A DNA stretch of 63,890 nt from Erysipelotrichaceae bacterium 7770_A6 (GCA_014610835.1 QQXM01000022.1:1-63890), one strand, 5' to 3'. Counted from the first letter of the stretch, positions 9,713 to 17,907 are shown. The notes: generated from the letters alone by a model not told the origin. Made by a program: numbers and translations.

Positions 9713-9945
9713 TGATATCCGCGGTACCACTCAATTTGCATAGAAAACTATGCCACTCTACTAGACTCCAACAAGTCCGAAACCTGTAACGTGATTTATT
9801 ACGTGTATACCTACTATATTTCAGCATACAAGCTCAGAAGTGATTTACTGATTTTGTTTCCACTATCCGCTTTCACCAAATGTCGGACTCTCTTATTAGC
9901 TTCTTAGCAAAACAGCGCTCTTCGTCATTGCCTTTGATACTTCAA
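9679..9945 (-). promoter_or_regulatory. T-box leader (probable isoleucine specifier) of brnQ
   Basis: The brnQ leader has the T-box antiterminator motif GAGTGGTACCGCG (RNA sense, 9720-9732), the AGAGAG and GGTGAAAG elements of stem I, and a candidate specifier ATC followed by A (9841-9844) just before CTTCTGAGC. Uncharged tRNA-Ile would stabilise the antiterminator and switch the transporter on. The competing terminator is 9679-9712. The specifier call comes from alignment by eye to known T-boxes. Confidence 0.85.
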
Positions 9946-10049
9946 CTATACTGAAGCAAATATGTACCGTCAATATAAAAAGGATCGAAATAAAGTCCAT
10001 TTTCAAGAATTTCATTCCATCCTTTTTCATTTTTTCATAAATCTATATT

Positions 10050-11213
10050 TTAATTGTTCTTTTTGATAACCTTGTGAATTACAACACTTAACAGAATTGT
10101 AATGATCATACATGGAATTGTATTTCCAACAGGTGTATCAATCTGCATAAAACAGCGATATACAACAAATCCGACAAGCCATAATACAAGATTCAGTACA
10201 TCAAATTCTACATTTCTTTTATCATTCTTTAGAATAAAGAAATCAGCAATCTGGATTGCAATCATAGGAGCAAATACAGAACCAATCAAATACAGGAAAT
10301 CAGTAATGTTATCCATTGGATATACAATTGCCGCAATTGTCCCAACAACAGTTACAACCATTGCTACGTGTTTTCCATTCCACTTTGGCACGATAGATTC
10401 ATTAGAAATACCTGCAGAATAAGCATCCAGGAATGTTGTTGTAACTGTAGAGAATACAATGATCAATAATCCCGCAATACCCAAACCTGCTTTCAACATG
10501 ATCTGTGCAATATCATATTCTCCTGTAAATAAAGCCGCACCTAAACCAATCAAATACATCCAGCAGCTAACGATTCCATACACAATACTACTAACTAAAC
10601 TCGCCTTCACAGGATCTTTCGCTTCACGTGTATAGTCACTGATCAAAGGCAGCCAGCTCAAAGGCATCGCAATTGCAAGTTCAACACCTGCACCAAACGT
10701 CATTGCTTCTGTACATACAACTGCACTGTTTCCATCAAAGAAAATAAATTTGCTAAGCATTAAAGTCAAAACAAATAAAGCAACCATCGCAACTGTATTG
10801 ATTTTTCCAAGGTTTGTAATACCAACACCAATCCATACAAGAATCAAGATACCAATAATCAAACACCAGATCCATGCACCTGTATGCATAATACCATCTG
10901 CCGCAAGTGCACCATCATAAATCATGATTGCTGTCCATCCAACCAGCTGTAATACATTTAGTGTTGCAAATAAAAGACAACCTTTCTGTCCAAAGCTCAT
11001 CTTTGTAGAATCCATCGCACTTAAGCGCATTTTTCCACCAATAACACCAGCCAGGAACAATAAGATACAGCCAATGACATGTCCAGCCACAATGGCTAAA
11101 ATACCATTTTTCAATCCTAAAGGTGCAAGATATGTACCTGTCAGTATTTCTGCAATAGAAACACCTGCACCAAACCAGATCAATGCATTTTCAAACAAAG
11201 AAGTTTTCTTCAT
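10050..11213 (-). CDS. cytX: Hydroxymethylpyrimidine permease CytX (NCS1 family)
   Basis: Membrane permease of 387 residues with about 12 hydrophobic segments, of the cytosine permease (NCS1) family. Its start overlaps the end of thiD (ATGA) and the pair is downstream of a TPP riboswitch, which identifies it as the CytX-type importer of the thiamine precursor hydroxymethylpyrimidine rather than a cytosine transporter. Motifs such as WFGAGVSIAEILTG at the N-terminus fit the family. Confidence 0.85.
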   Translation of the reverse strand: MKKTSLFENALIWFGAGVSIAEILTGTYLAPLGLKNGILAIVAGHVIGCILLFLAGVIGGKMRLSAMDSTKMSFGQKGCLLFATLNVLQLVGWTAIMIYDGALAADGIMHTGAWIWCLIIGILILVWIGVGITNLGKINTVAMVALFVLTLMLSKFIFFDGNSAVVCTEAMTFGAGVELAIAMPLSWLPLISDYTREAKDPVKASLVSSIVYGIVSCWMYLIGLGAALFTGEYDIAQIMLKAGLGIAGLLIIVFSTVTTTFLDAYSAGISNESIVPKWNGKHVAMVVTVVGTIAAIVYPMDNITDFLYLIGSVFAPMIAIQIADFFILKNDKRNVEFDVLNLVLWLVGFVVYRCFMQIDTPVGNTIPCMIITILLSVVIHKVIKKNN

Positions 11214-12019
11214 TGAACATTCTCCTTTGCATATTCATTATCAATCGCGAATGAATGATCCATTGGTCCGGATCCCTTGCCAAGATCAAGCATTGCATTT
11301 AATGCTCCAGAAATATAATCCTTTGCACGTTTTACGGATGTATCCAAATCATATCCCTTTGCAAGATTGGATGCGATAGCACTGGATAATGTACATCCTG
11401 TTCCATGTGTATTAGAGTTGTTAATACGTTTTCCATGAAACCATGTATATGCGTCATCTCTATACAACAGATCATTTGCATCATTGATTTGATGACCACC
11501 CTTTACCAGAGTTGCACATCCAAATTTCTTAGAAATTTTTTCAGCAGCGATAATCATCTCTTCTTCATTTGCAATCTTCATATCCGCTAAAACTTCTGCT
11601 TCAGGAATATTTGGTGTAATGACTGTTGCTAAAGGCAACAATTCTTTTTTCAATGTTTCAATTGCATCATCACTAATGAGTTTTGCACCGCTTGTTGCGA
11701 CCATCACCGGATCCACAACAATATTAGCTGCCTTATATTCCTGTAGTTTTGAAGCAATCATACGAATCAGATCAGAACTAGAAACCATTCCAATCTTCAC
11801 AGCATCTGGATAAATATCTGTAAAGACTGCATCCAGCTGCTCCCCAAGAAATTCTGGTGTTACTTCCATAATTCCTGTAACACCTAATGTATTCTGTGCC
11901 GTTAGTGCTGTAATTGCACTCGTCGCAAATACGTGATTTGCGCACATTGTTTTGATATCCGCCTGGATACCAGCGCCTCCACTGGAATCACTTCCAGCGA
12001 TTGTTAATGCTGTTTTCAT
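11210..12019 (-). CDS. thiD: Hydroxymethylpyrimidine / phosphomethylpyrimidine kinase ThiD
   Basis: Ribokinase-fold enzyme of 269 residues that phosphorylates hydroxymethylpyrimidine twice on the way to thiamine. It starts with ALTIAGSDSSGGAGIQADIK, the family's substrate-binding signature, and has the C-terminal GTGCTLSSAIASN anion-hole motif near residue 210. It is directly under a TPP riboswitch and is coupled to cytX, so the operon imports and activates HMP. No thiE or thiM is in the window. Confidence 0.95.
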   Translation of the reverse strand: MKTALTIAGSDSSGGAGIQADIKTMCANHVFATSAITALTAQNTLGVTGIMEVTPEFLGEQLDAVFTDIYPDAVKIGMVSSSDLIRMIASKLQEYKAANIVVDPVMVATSGAKLISDDAIETLKKELLPLATVITPNIPEAEVLADMKIANEEEMIIAAEKISKKFGCATLVKGGHQINDANDLLYRDDAYTWFHGKRINNSNTHGTGCTLSSAIASNLAKGYDLDTSVKRAKDYISGALNAMLDLGKGSGPMDHSFAIDNEYAKENVQ

Positions 12020-12100
12020 TTTCTATCTCCTTCCTGCATTACTTTTTTAATGCGACATAAGGTGGTGCCCCCAATTTGCCGCCATATTCTGATCAAAAAA

Positions 12101-12130
12101 CAAAAAACTGCAGAAAAACCTAATCTGCAG
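12101..12130 (-). terminator. Expression-platform terminator of the TPP riboswitch
   Basis: CTGCAG arms (12125-12130 and 12108-12113) around an 11-nt T-rich loop lead into six T residues on the minus strand. It sits between the TPP aptamer and thiD and should form when thiamine pyrophosphate is bound. Confidence 0.85.
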
Positions 12131-12150
12131 CTAACATACAATAAAGATAT

Positions 12151-12226
12151 CATCCCTACGTTGGCATTATCCAAATCAGGTTTCAGGGTCAAGGTCGAAC
12201 CTACTCTCAGCCACTCAGCTCCCCAT
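12151..12226 (-). promoter_or_regulatory. TPP riboswitch aptamer upstream of thiD-cytX
   Basis: In RNA sense the conserved THI-box elements appear in order: GGGGAGC, GGCTGAGA, ACCTGAT, GGATAATGCCAACGTAGGGA. This is a full TPP aptamer followed by a terminator. Riboswitches of this kind turn off thiamine genes when thiamine pyrophosphate is plentiful. An open frame across 12016-12270 is this RNA, not a protein gene. Confidence 0.95.
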
Positions 12227-12273
12227 TTTTCAACATGTTTATTATAGTTCCTTTGTAACATGTAAATCAATAA

Positions 12274-13485
12274 TCATTCAATAATCTTTGTTGGTGATGC
12301 ATTTGAGACATAAATCATACTGTCATAAAGCGTTGTAGGTGGCTGAAACATGCGATAGCTAGGAGGCAGGAAACGATTCATGATAGAGTAGCTTTCTCCT
12401 AGTGTTCCCATATAGGTATATGCATCTGCATACCTTTTAATTTCTGTACCTTCTTCAAGAGAAAAAAAATCAATCCAGCACATTTTAAAGCCGGCTAATT
12501 TCGCTGTCTTAGCTAATGGATCATGTGAATAAAATGTCTGTATGGTACGTTTATGATTTCCTTCAGGTAAATTGCATCTTGTCTGATAGAAGTCTGTTCC
12601 AATCACATAATATCTATATTGATTTGATAACAGTTTCCCCATAGAGTCGTAACTTCCCCATTTTGCAACATGTTCATTATGTCCACTGATGAAAATACAA
12701 TCATTTCCTCTTTGCTGTTCCTTTTGCAAAATCCAAGAAACATTTTCAGCCATATACTGATCTCTTAATAAGCTTCCATCAGTATCTTTTCTATGTAAAA
12801 CTTCAACATTCTGTAATAACACATCTACAAAATGAATCATATCACCATTAAACTCTTTCAATTCTAATGTCTTTTTTAATTTCATCAGTAAATCTTTTTT
12901 CTCTTCATAACTATAATTTTGATTCCATTGACCATCTATGATGAAATTATCCAAAAATGATAAATCAACTCCTTCAGCAATACATTCTTTTTTCAACGCA
13001 TCAAAAGAATATCTAATTCTCTGCATATCAAAACCATAAAAATTCAGCTGTTCATCTTCTTCAGCATCATCATTATATTCCCGCATATATTCAATCAATT
13101 GCATCATTTCTTCTGTTTTGTAGATTTGAAAACCAATCTTTTGAACAATTTCTTTCAGTGTTCCTTCTCCACCATGAATATATTGATTCACTTCTTCACA
13201 CCCGCCAAAATCACCTTCTAAAGCAAAACTGTGAACACGATACTCTTCTACAAGTTTTTTGAATACTTCTAACTTTAACTGTTGAAATTCTTTATTTCCA
13301 TGTGTTGCTTCGCCTAAAGCAATGATGTTGAATTCTTGTGGAATAGAGATTTCATCAACACTTTTTGCATACGCTTTAAATTCATTTACATCTAGTGATT
13401 TACCCGTAGTAAATCCACCAAAATAAGTAAACACATATATAGTTGCGATTACAACAGCACTAATTAGCAAAACCTTCTTCTTCAT
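12274..13485 (-). CDS. Membrane-anchored erythromycin-esterase-family protein
   Basis: A 403-residue protein with one N-terminal membrane segment (residues 4-25) and an Ere-like domain (PF05139). Family motifs visible are LGEATHG near residue 58, FALEGDF near 92 and NFYGFDMQ near 150. Ere enzymes open macrolide rings by hydrolysis, but many members of this family have unknown substrates, so macrolide resistance should not be assumed. It lies 6 bp after a small membrane-bound XRE regulator and probably forms an operon with it. Confidence 0.75.
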   Translation of the reverse strand: MKKKVLLISAVVIATIYVFTYFGGFTTGKSLDVNEFKAYAKSVDEISIPQEFNIIALGEATHGNKEFQQLKLEVFKKLVEEYRVHSFALEGDFGGCEEVNQYIHGGEGTLKEIVQKIGFQIYKTEEMMQLIEYMREYNDDAEEDEQLNFYGFDMQRIRYSFDALKKECIAEGVDLSFLDNFIIDGQWNQNYSYEEKKDLLMKLKKTLELKEFNGDMIHFVDVLLQNVEVLHRKDTDGSLLRDQYMAENVSWILQKEQQRGNDCIFISGHNEHVAKWGSYDSMGKLLSNQYRYYVIGTDFYQTRCNLPEGNHKRTIQTFYSHDPLAKTAKLAGFKMCWIDFFSLEEGTEIKRYADAYTYMGTLGESYSIMNRFLPPSYRMFQPPTTLYDSMIYVSNASPTKIIE

Positions 13486-13491
13486 TATTCG

Positions 13492-13851
13492 TTATAACAC
13501 CTCTTTCAATAATTCTTCTGGTGTAATGTGAAACAGCTTCGCTATCGCAATTAAATTAGATGTACTTGGATCTGAAGTTCCATTTTCCCACTTAGATACT
13601 GCCTGACGGCTGACACCGATTGCTTCCGCAACAAATTCTTGTGTCATTTTACATTCTTCTCGATGTTGCTTAATAACTTCCCCAAGACTCTTTTTAATTG
13701 TTGCTTTTTCTTCTCTGACTTCTTTTGTATTTAAGTATTTCTTTAATGCTTTGATGCCAAAAAACAATAAAGTAATAAAACCAGCAATCACAGCTAAGCC
13801 AATCAGCAAAACAATTCCCCAAATAATAACTCCAACAAAACTATACTTCAT
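13492..13851 (-). CDS. Membrane-tethered XRE-family regulator (N-terminal TM, C-terminal HTH)
   Basis: A 119-residue protein with a long hydrophobic helix at residues 5-35, a basic linker, and a Cro/CI-type helix-turn-helix at the C-terminus (MTQEFVAEAIGVSRQAVSKWENG near 72-94). XRE proteins more often carry the HTH first; here the membrane part comes first. It likely regulates itself and the co-transcribed esterase-like gene. The signal is unknown. Confidence 0.75.
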   Translation of the reverse strand: MKYSFVGVIIWGIVLLIGLAVIAGFITLLFFGIKALKKYLNTKEVREEKATIKKSLGEVIKQHREECKMTQEFVAEAIGVSRQAVSKWENGTSDPSTSNLIAIAKLFHITPEELLKEVL

Positions 13852-14100
13852 ATAAATACCTCTCTTTTCGCTGTCATTTTATAATCAAGCATACGATTGC
13901 TTCCAGCAACTATTACGATATTATCAGTTGCATTTAGAAAATACGCTCAAAAACACAATTTTTTCACTTATTCTTTGAGCAAACAAAGTTCTATTTTTTT
14001 CATTACTCAAATATGTGCAAACAATATAATACAATCCATCCCCAATTCCATTACTTATAACATATTTTAACAGCACCAATTTTGAGCAATTAGGGTACAC
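13852..14100. other. AT-rich intergenic region upstream of the XRE gene
   Basis: No open frame with a ribosome site is seen. The stretch is rich in A/T and has a few short repeats of TTTGAGCAA and CTCAAA type. It should hold the promoter of the XRE-esterase unit, but I cannot place -35/-10 boxes with confidence. It abuts repeat copy A1. Confidence 0.3.
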
Positions 14101-14194
14101 CCTGTTTGCTCGTCAAGAAACGCAAAAAATCCGTCAACTTTCTACCAAGATTAGAAAGTTAATGGATTATATTTTATAGACAGTGCGATAAACT
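14101..14194 (-). repeat. Intergenic repeat A, copy A1 (terminator part)
   Basis: Short copy of a repeat family. On the minus strand it gives a 15-bp hairpin (ATCCATTAACTTTCT with AGAAAGTTGACGGAT), then a T-run and the sequence CTTGACGAGCAAACAGG. It directly follows the GNAT gene. The same hairpin, loop and flanks occur in copies A2, A3 and A4. Confidence 0.8.
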
Positions 14195-14206
14195 TGAAGT
14201 TGTTAA

Positions 14207-14689
14207 TTACAGTCTCAGAACAGCGATCAGTTCTTCGCCGTCCATTTCACCGGTTTCTTCGAAACCGAAAGAGCGATACATCTGACGGGCAACTGTATTA
14301 TCGGGTTCATATGATAGCCAACAGTATTCCGCTTCGCCACAAGGCATAGATTTTATGAACTCTAATGCAAGGCTGACCGCTTCTTTTCCGTACCCTCTGT
14401 TTTGATATGCCTTATCGATCATAAGACGCCACAGATTATAGTTTCCCTTTGCAATTTCAGGTGCATCCGTCCAATAATCATCAACATCAAAACCAATCAT
14501 CAGGAAACCTACAGGCTTATCCTCATCATATATACCAAATGGGAATGCATGACCGTTTCCCGTAATTGCAGTATACGCTTCAATGATGCTGATCTCATTG
14601 GCGGCAACGAAGTTCTTCTGCGATTCCGATACCGTCAGTTTCAGGATATCCCAGACATTATTACCATTTACTTTTTCTAAATGAAACAT
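14207..14689 (-). CDS. GNAT-family N-acetyltransferase
   Basis: A 160-residue single-domain acetyltransferase. The acetyl-CoA site is visible in the segment AYQNRGYGKEAVSLALE (near 95-111) and the C-terminal part has YEPDNTVARQMYRSFGFEETGE typical of the fold. The substrate is not predictable. It is a single-gene module between repeats A1 (downstream) and A2 (upstream); the promoter-like end of A2 stands 36-50 bp before its start. Confidence 0.85.
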   Translation of the reverse strand: MFHLEKVNGNNVWDILKLTVSESQKNFVAANEISIIEAYTAITGNGHAFPFGIYDEDKPVGFLMIGFDVDDYWTDAPEIAKGNYNLWRLMIDKAYQNRGYGKEAVSLALEFIKSMPCGEAEYCWLSYEPDNTVARQMYRSFGFEETGEMDGEELIAVLRL

Positions 14690-14720
14690 ATATCTTTACC
14701 TCACTAAATAACGATTAATA

Positions 14721-14899
14721 TTTCTGAATAAAGTATATATGAATAATCAGCGGATTGAAACTTCCTGCCAGTAAATTCCTATATTCAATGTGCAATTGAC
14801 ATCTACCATGTTTGCTCGTAAAAAAGCACAAAAAATCCGTCAGCTTTCTTCCAGAATTAAAAAGTTAACGGATCATATTTTATAAATAGTGCAATAAAT
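14721..14899 (-). repeat. Intergenic repeat A, copy A2 (terminator plus promoter)
   Basis: About 180 bp, nearly identical to A3. In minus-strand order it holds: a terminator hairpin (ATCCGTTAACTTTTT with AGAAAGCTGACGGAT, then T6), the box GAGCAAACA, a roughly 75-bp linker, and a -10-like TATACT (14732-14737). It ends the radical SAM operon and probably starts the GNAT gene. Confidence 0.85.
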
Positions 14900-14905
14900 T
14901 GTAAG

Positions 14906-15814
14906 TTAGCGATTTCTTTTTCCAGTATTCTCTGTCCCACGGATTTCCTCATGATAGAAATAATCTACGATCACCGGATGCCCCTGCAGGACTCTGCCAT
15001 AAGGCATTTCATTATCCACAAAGGCACAATCATACTTCTTAGCCATTTTCTCAGCTTTTACTTCAAGTGCTTCAAAGTAGCTACGGTTATGCTTGTTATA
15101 GATCTCGTCGTAAAGTGGTACAAGATCAGGATATTTTCTGGCGATATAATCCATAATTGTCTTTTTGAAGCCGCCTCGAAGATTGAGATTTTCGAGCCAG
15201 AACAGATCGCACTGATCCCTAACTCGCTCAAAAATGGCTTCAAAGTCCGTGATACCGGGGAATACCGGGGATACGAAACAGACTGTACGGATACCTGCTT
15301 CATATATCTGCTTCATAGCAGCAATACGCCGCTCAATGCTCGAAGCAGAGTCCATATCGTTCTTGAAATTTTCATCCAGTGTGTTGATCGACCATGAAAC
15401 GGTTACTCGTCCAAGCTTTTTCAGCAGATCAATATCCCGTACCACAAGATCCGACTTTGTGCAGATCAGAATATCTGCGTCACTGCCGATCAGCTGCTCC
15501 AGAAGTTTTCTGGTATTTCCAAATTGCTCCTCCTGTGGATTGTAGCCATCTGTCACAGAACCGATGACCACCCGCTGTCCGGCATATTTCTTCGGATTTT
15601 TAATTTCCGGCCAATGCTTCACATCAAGGAAAGTGCCCCATTCCTCCTTGTGCCCGGTAAAGCGCTTCATAAAAGAAGCGTAGCAATACTTGCAGGCATG
15701 TGTACAGCCCACATAGGGATTGACCGAGTAACCGCCTACCGGCAGACTAGACTTAGTCATGATGTTCTTTGTTTCCACCTCACGAATGAGAATTCCATTT
15801 ATTACTTCTTCCAT
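14906..15814 (-). CDS. SPL-family radical SAM protein
   Basis: Radical S-adenosylmethionine enzyme of 302 residues related to spore photoproduct lyase. The cluster motif CTHACKYC (near residue 37) supplies the CxxxCxxC ligands of the [4Fe-4S] cluster; the flanking NPYVGC fits this family. Short SPL-like proteins of this kind are known from mobile elements and their substrate is unknown; a DNA-lesion repair role is only a guess. It overlaps the upstream Gp37-type radical SAM gene by 13 bp. GC content looks higher than in neighbouring metabolic genes. Confidence 0.8.
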   Translation of the reverse strand: MEEVINGILIREVETKNIMTKSSLPVGGYSVNPYVGCTHACKYCYASFMKRFTGHKEEWGTFLDVKHWPEIKNPKKYAGQRVVIGSVTDGYNPQEEQFGNTRKLLEQLIGSDADILICTKSDLVVRDIDLLKKLGRVTVSWSINTLDENFKNDMDSASSIERRIAAMKQIYEAGIRTVCFVSPVFPGITDFEAIFERVRDQCDLFWLENLNLRGGFKKTIMDYIARKYPDLVPLYDEIYNKHNRSYFEALEVKAEKMAKKYDCAFVDNEMPYGRVLQGHPVIVDYFYHEEIRGTENTGKRNR

Positions 15815-16491
15815 GATTTCTGTACCTCTAACACTTTATTAAATTTTTCCGGCATTTCCTGAATCATATTTTCATCCCCTATGATAGGAACAAGGTCTTC
15901 CTTCATAAACACCGGAATGCTGAGCTTATGTGCCTGGTCCGTCAGAGACCATGCCCATTCCTGCTCCGTATGAATCTTCCTGCTCTGAGCTCCGGTCATG
16001 GTGCCCACAACGATCCAGTTGATTCCGGAAAGGTCAACCGTGCCGGGATCATCGAATAACGGTTCAAAAGTAACATGGTAATGTTTTGCTCTGACGTTTT
16101 TACGAAGTGCGTCGATACGCCACAGTTCTGCTTTCCTCGTCACCGTAACGCCAAACCATGCGTTTTCCAGATTGGTATCAAAATCCAGCAAATCAGGTCG
16201 CTTGGTAAGGAACAGGAACTGATGCTGTGGATTTTCACGGATCTTTGCAAATATCTCGTCTCTCCATTCCGGCTTCCATCCGGAGAAATCGCTCATGCCG
16301 GTAAGAAGAAAGTTCTGCGGACGTTTCTTTTCCATCATCTTGAGCTTACCCGGAAAGAATTCAGGGTCAGCGAAGTCATCAATCATATGCCAGCGTTTCA
16401 CATTGTTGCGGGCATAGCAATATGTACACCCCACTGTGCAGCCAATGACGATATTCATGTTCTGAATCTGATCTTTGATACAAATACTCAT
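15802..16491 (-). CDS. Radical SAM-like protein of the phage Gp37/Gp68 family
   Basis: A 229-residue protein of the Gp37/Gp68 (DUF5131) family. It has the CTVGCTYCYARN cluster motif near residue 18 followed by the family's FLTGMSDFSGW and FLFLTKRP segments. The family occurs in phages and islands and its activity is unknown. The ATG at 16491 overlaps the MarR stop (ATGA); a GTG at 16503 is less likely since the GAGGAG site would touch it. It forms a three-gene unit with MarR and the SPL-like protein. Confidence 0.8.
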   Translation of the reverse strand: MSICIKDQIQNMNIVIGCTVGCTYCYARNNVKRWHMIDDFADPEFFPGKLKMMEKKRPQNFLLTGMSDFSGWKPEWRDEIFAKIRENPQHQFLFLTKRPDLLDFDTNLENAWFGVTVTRKAELWRIDALRKNVRAKHYHVTFEPLFDDPGTVDLSGINWIVVGTMTGAQSRKIHTEQEWAWSLTDQAHKLSIPVFMKEDLVPIIGDENMIQEMPEKFNKVLEVQKSWKK

Positions 16492-16925
16492 GACTTCTGC
16501 CACTCCTCAAGATTCATTCTGATGCGGTCGAGGTATTCCTCAAACCGGGTAATTTCTTCCTCTGAAAAACCTTTGTAGTAAATACTGCCCATCTCATCAG
16601 ATACAGAATCGTACTCGCCCTTTAAGGCATGTGCTTTCTCAGTCAGAAACAGGAGTGTTTTCCTTTTGTCCGTTTCAGACTGGACACGGCTTATCAGCCC
16701 TTGATTTTCCATTCTTTCCAGCATCGTAGTAAGAGATGTTATCGCTAATCCGCATTTAGTAGAGAGTGACCTGATTGAGATACCATCCTCCTGCCACAGC
16801 ACATAAAGAATACGCCCCTGTGCTCCATTAAATGCATCAATATTCTTTTCACTGAGAATCTTCTCAAAAATCCGATCTCCAAGTTGTTTTATCTTGGTGA
16901 CAAGAAATCCTCCATTCATTTCCAT
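16488..16925 (-). CDS. MarR-family transcriptional regulator
   Basis: Winged-helix regulator of 145 residues; the recognition region reads IRSLSTKCGLAITSLTTMLERMENQGLI in its centre, the MarR pattern. It leads the operon with two radical SAM proteins and likely represses it. The ATG at 16925 follows an AGGAGC ribosome site that lies inside one arm of a perfect 17-bp inverted repeat (16929-16974). An alternative ATG lies at 16919. Confidence 0.85.
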   Translation of the reverse strand: MEMNGGFLVTKIKQLGDRIFEKILSEKNIDAFNGAQGRILYVLWQEDGISIRSLSTKCGLAITSLTTMLERMENQGLISRVQSETDKRKTLLFLTEKAHALKGEYDSVSDEMGSIYYKGFSEEEITRFEEYLDRIRMNLEEWQKS

Positions 16926-16928
16926 ACA

Positions 16929-16974
16929 AAAGCTCCTATATAGTATTTTTAATAAACTACTATATAGGAGCTTT
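16929..16974 (-). promoter_or_regulatory. Perfect 17-bp inverted repeat covering the MarR ribosome site
   Basis: Arms 16929-16945 and 16958-16974 are exact reverse complements (AAAGCTCCTATATAGTA) with a 12-nt loop. It lies between the promoter-like box in repeat A3 and the MarR start, so it would be transcribed and its 3-prime arm contains AGGAGC. It could be a MarR operator, a hairpin that hides the ribosome site, or both. Confidence 0.7.
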
Positions 16975-17013
16975 ATTGTCAACAGTTTATATGTCTCAAT
17001 AGGTAAATTCCGA

Positions 17014-17194
17014 TTTCTGAATAAAGTATATATGAATAATCAGCGGATTTAAACTTCCTGCCAGTAAATTCTTATATTCAATGTGCAATCAGCCTACACA
17101 CTGTTTGCTCGTCAAGAAGCGCAAAAAAATCCGTCAGCTTTCTTCCAGGATTAAAAAGTTAACGGATCATATTTTATAAATAGTGCGATAAACT
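17014..17194 (-). repeat. Intergenic repeat A, copy A3 (terminator plus promoter)
   Basis: About 180 bp matching A2 almost base for base: terminator hairpin with a 7-T tail, GAGCAAACAG box, linker, and TATACT at 17025-17030. It follows RelE and precedes MarR. Confidence 0.85.
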
Positions 17195-17211
17195 GAAATA
17201 AACGCGTGCTT

Positions 17212-17532
17212 TTATAGCTCGCCTCTCAAACGTGCTTCTATATCAGATGCCGTGTATAACACATCCGTTACAATTACCCTTTCGTCACGGATTGTGTAAA
17301 ATACTGAATAATTATCGACGAGCATTCTACGCAACTCTATCCTCTTTTCCGGCTCAGAATCCATAATCCTAAATCGTTCCGGGAAAGTGTCTAATGTAAG
17401 TATTTCATCAGCAATGCGATTATATTGCCCCATTGCATTATCCGGAGCAAGTAAATCTATAGCAATATAATTGTATATATCTTCCATATCCTGCAAAGCT
17501 TCTTTTGTAATCTCTACCTTATATTGCTTCAT
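17212..17532 (-). CDS. RelE/ParE-family toxin
   Basis: A 106-residue toxin of the RelE/ParE superfamily: N-terminal VEITKEALQDMEDIYNYIA and C-terminal YSVFYTIRDERVIVTDVLY are typical. RelE members cut mRNA on the ribosome, ParE members poison gyrase; the sequence alone does not decide. Its ATG overlaps the antitoxin stop (TAATG), the usual coupling. Repeat A3 follows. Confidence 0.85.
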   Translation of the reverse strand: MKQYKVEITKEALQDMEDIYNYIAIDLLAPDNAMGQYNRIADEILTLDTFPERFRIMDSEPEKRIELRRMLVDNYSVFYTIRDERVIVTDVLYTASDIEARLRGEL

Positions 17533-17834
17533 TAATGCCTCGCTCTAAATGCCACAAACGCACTAGCTGCATCCTCAACATTCCCTTTCTCTATATCCGC
17601 ATATCCTTTTTCTAACTTTTGATGAATCTGTGTAACAGACATCATATCTGCATTCACTGAATTAGCTGCTTTTGGTAATACAACAGAAAAGGGAATTCCT
17701 CCTACTAATGATATTTGTTTTAAATACATATCTATAGCAGTAGCCATTGGTATCCCTAATTGTGCCAATACACTTTCTGCATTTTCTTTTACATCTGGAT
17801 TTACTCTTATATTTAATGTTGTTGTTTTTCCCAT
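17532..17834 (-). CDS. RelB/DinJ-family antitoxin
   Basis: A 100-residue antitoxin with an N-terminal ribbon-helix-helix (TTTLNIRVNPDVKENAESVL) and the RelB/DinJ LGIPMATAIDMYLKQI segment. It should bind the toxin and repress the pair. The ATG at 17834 follows GGAGGTG; an upstream ATG at 17849 lacks a site. A palindrome overlaps the promoter just upstream. Confidence 0.88.
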   Translation of the reverse strand: MGKTTTLNIRVNPDVKENAESVLAQLGIPMATAIDMYLKQISLVGGIPFSVVLPKAANSVNADMMSVTQIHQKLEKGYADIEKGNVEDAASAFVAFRARH

Positions 17835-17858
17835 AGAATACACCTCCACCTCTCTTTT

Positions 17859-17887
17859 ATTGTAACGTCTTTTGCGTTACAAATCAA
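17859..17887 (-). promoter_or_regulatory. RelBE promoter with palindromic operator
   Basis: TTGATT (17882-17887) and TACAAT (17859-17864) are 17 bp apart on the minus strand. TTGTAACG and CGTTACAA (17860-17867, 17875-17882) form an exact palindrome with a 7-bp spacer across this promoter, as expected for autoregulation by an antitoxin. Confidence 0.75.
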
Positions 17888-17907
17888 TCTGTGAAGTATA
17901 TTTTCGC

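Noticed and set aside
12016-12270. 84-residue open frame upstream of thiD
   Set aside because: It lies over the TPP riboswitch and its terminator; the conserved bases are RNA structure, not protein.
12274-13485. Macrolide resistance gene
   Set aside because: The family is right but it is membrane-anchored and chromosomal in context, and many Ere-like proteins have other roles; resistance cannot be claimed.
14101-17194. Integron-like attC array
   Set aside because: The gene-repeat-gene layout and GTTTGCTCG/CGATAAAC ends recall attC sites, but the core GTTRRRY/RYYYAAC pattern is absent, the hairpin is a normal terminator with a T-run, and no integrase is in the window.
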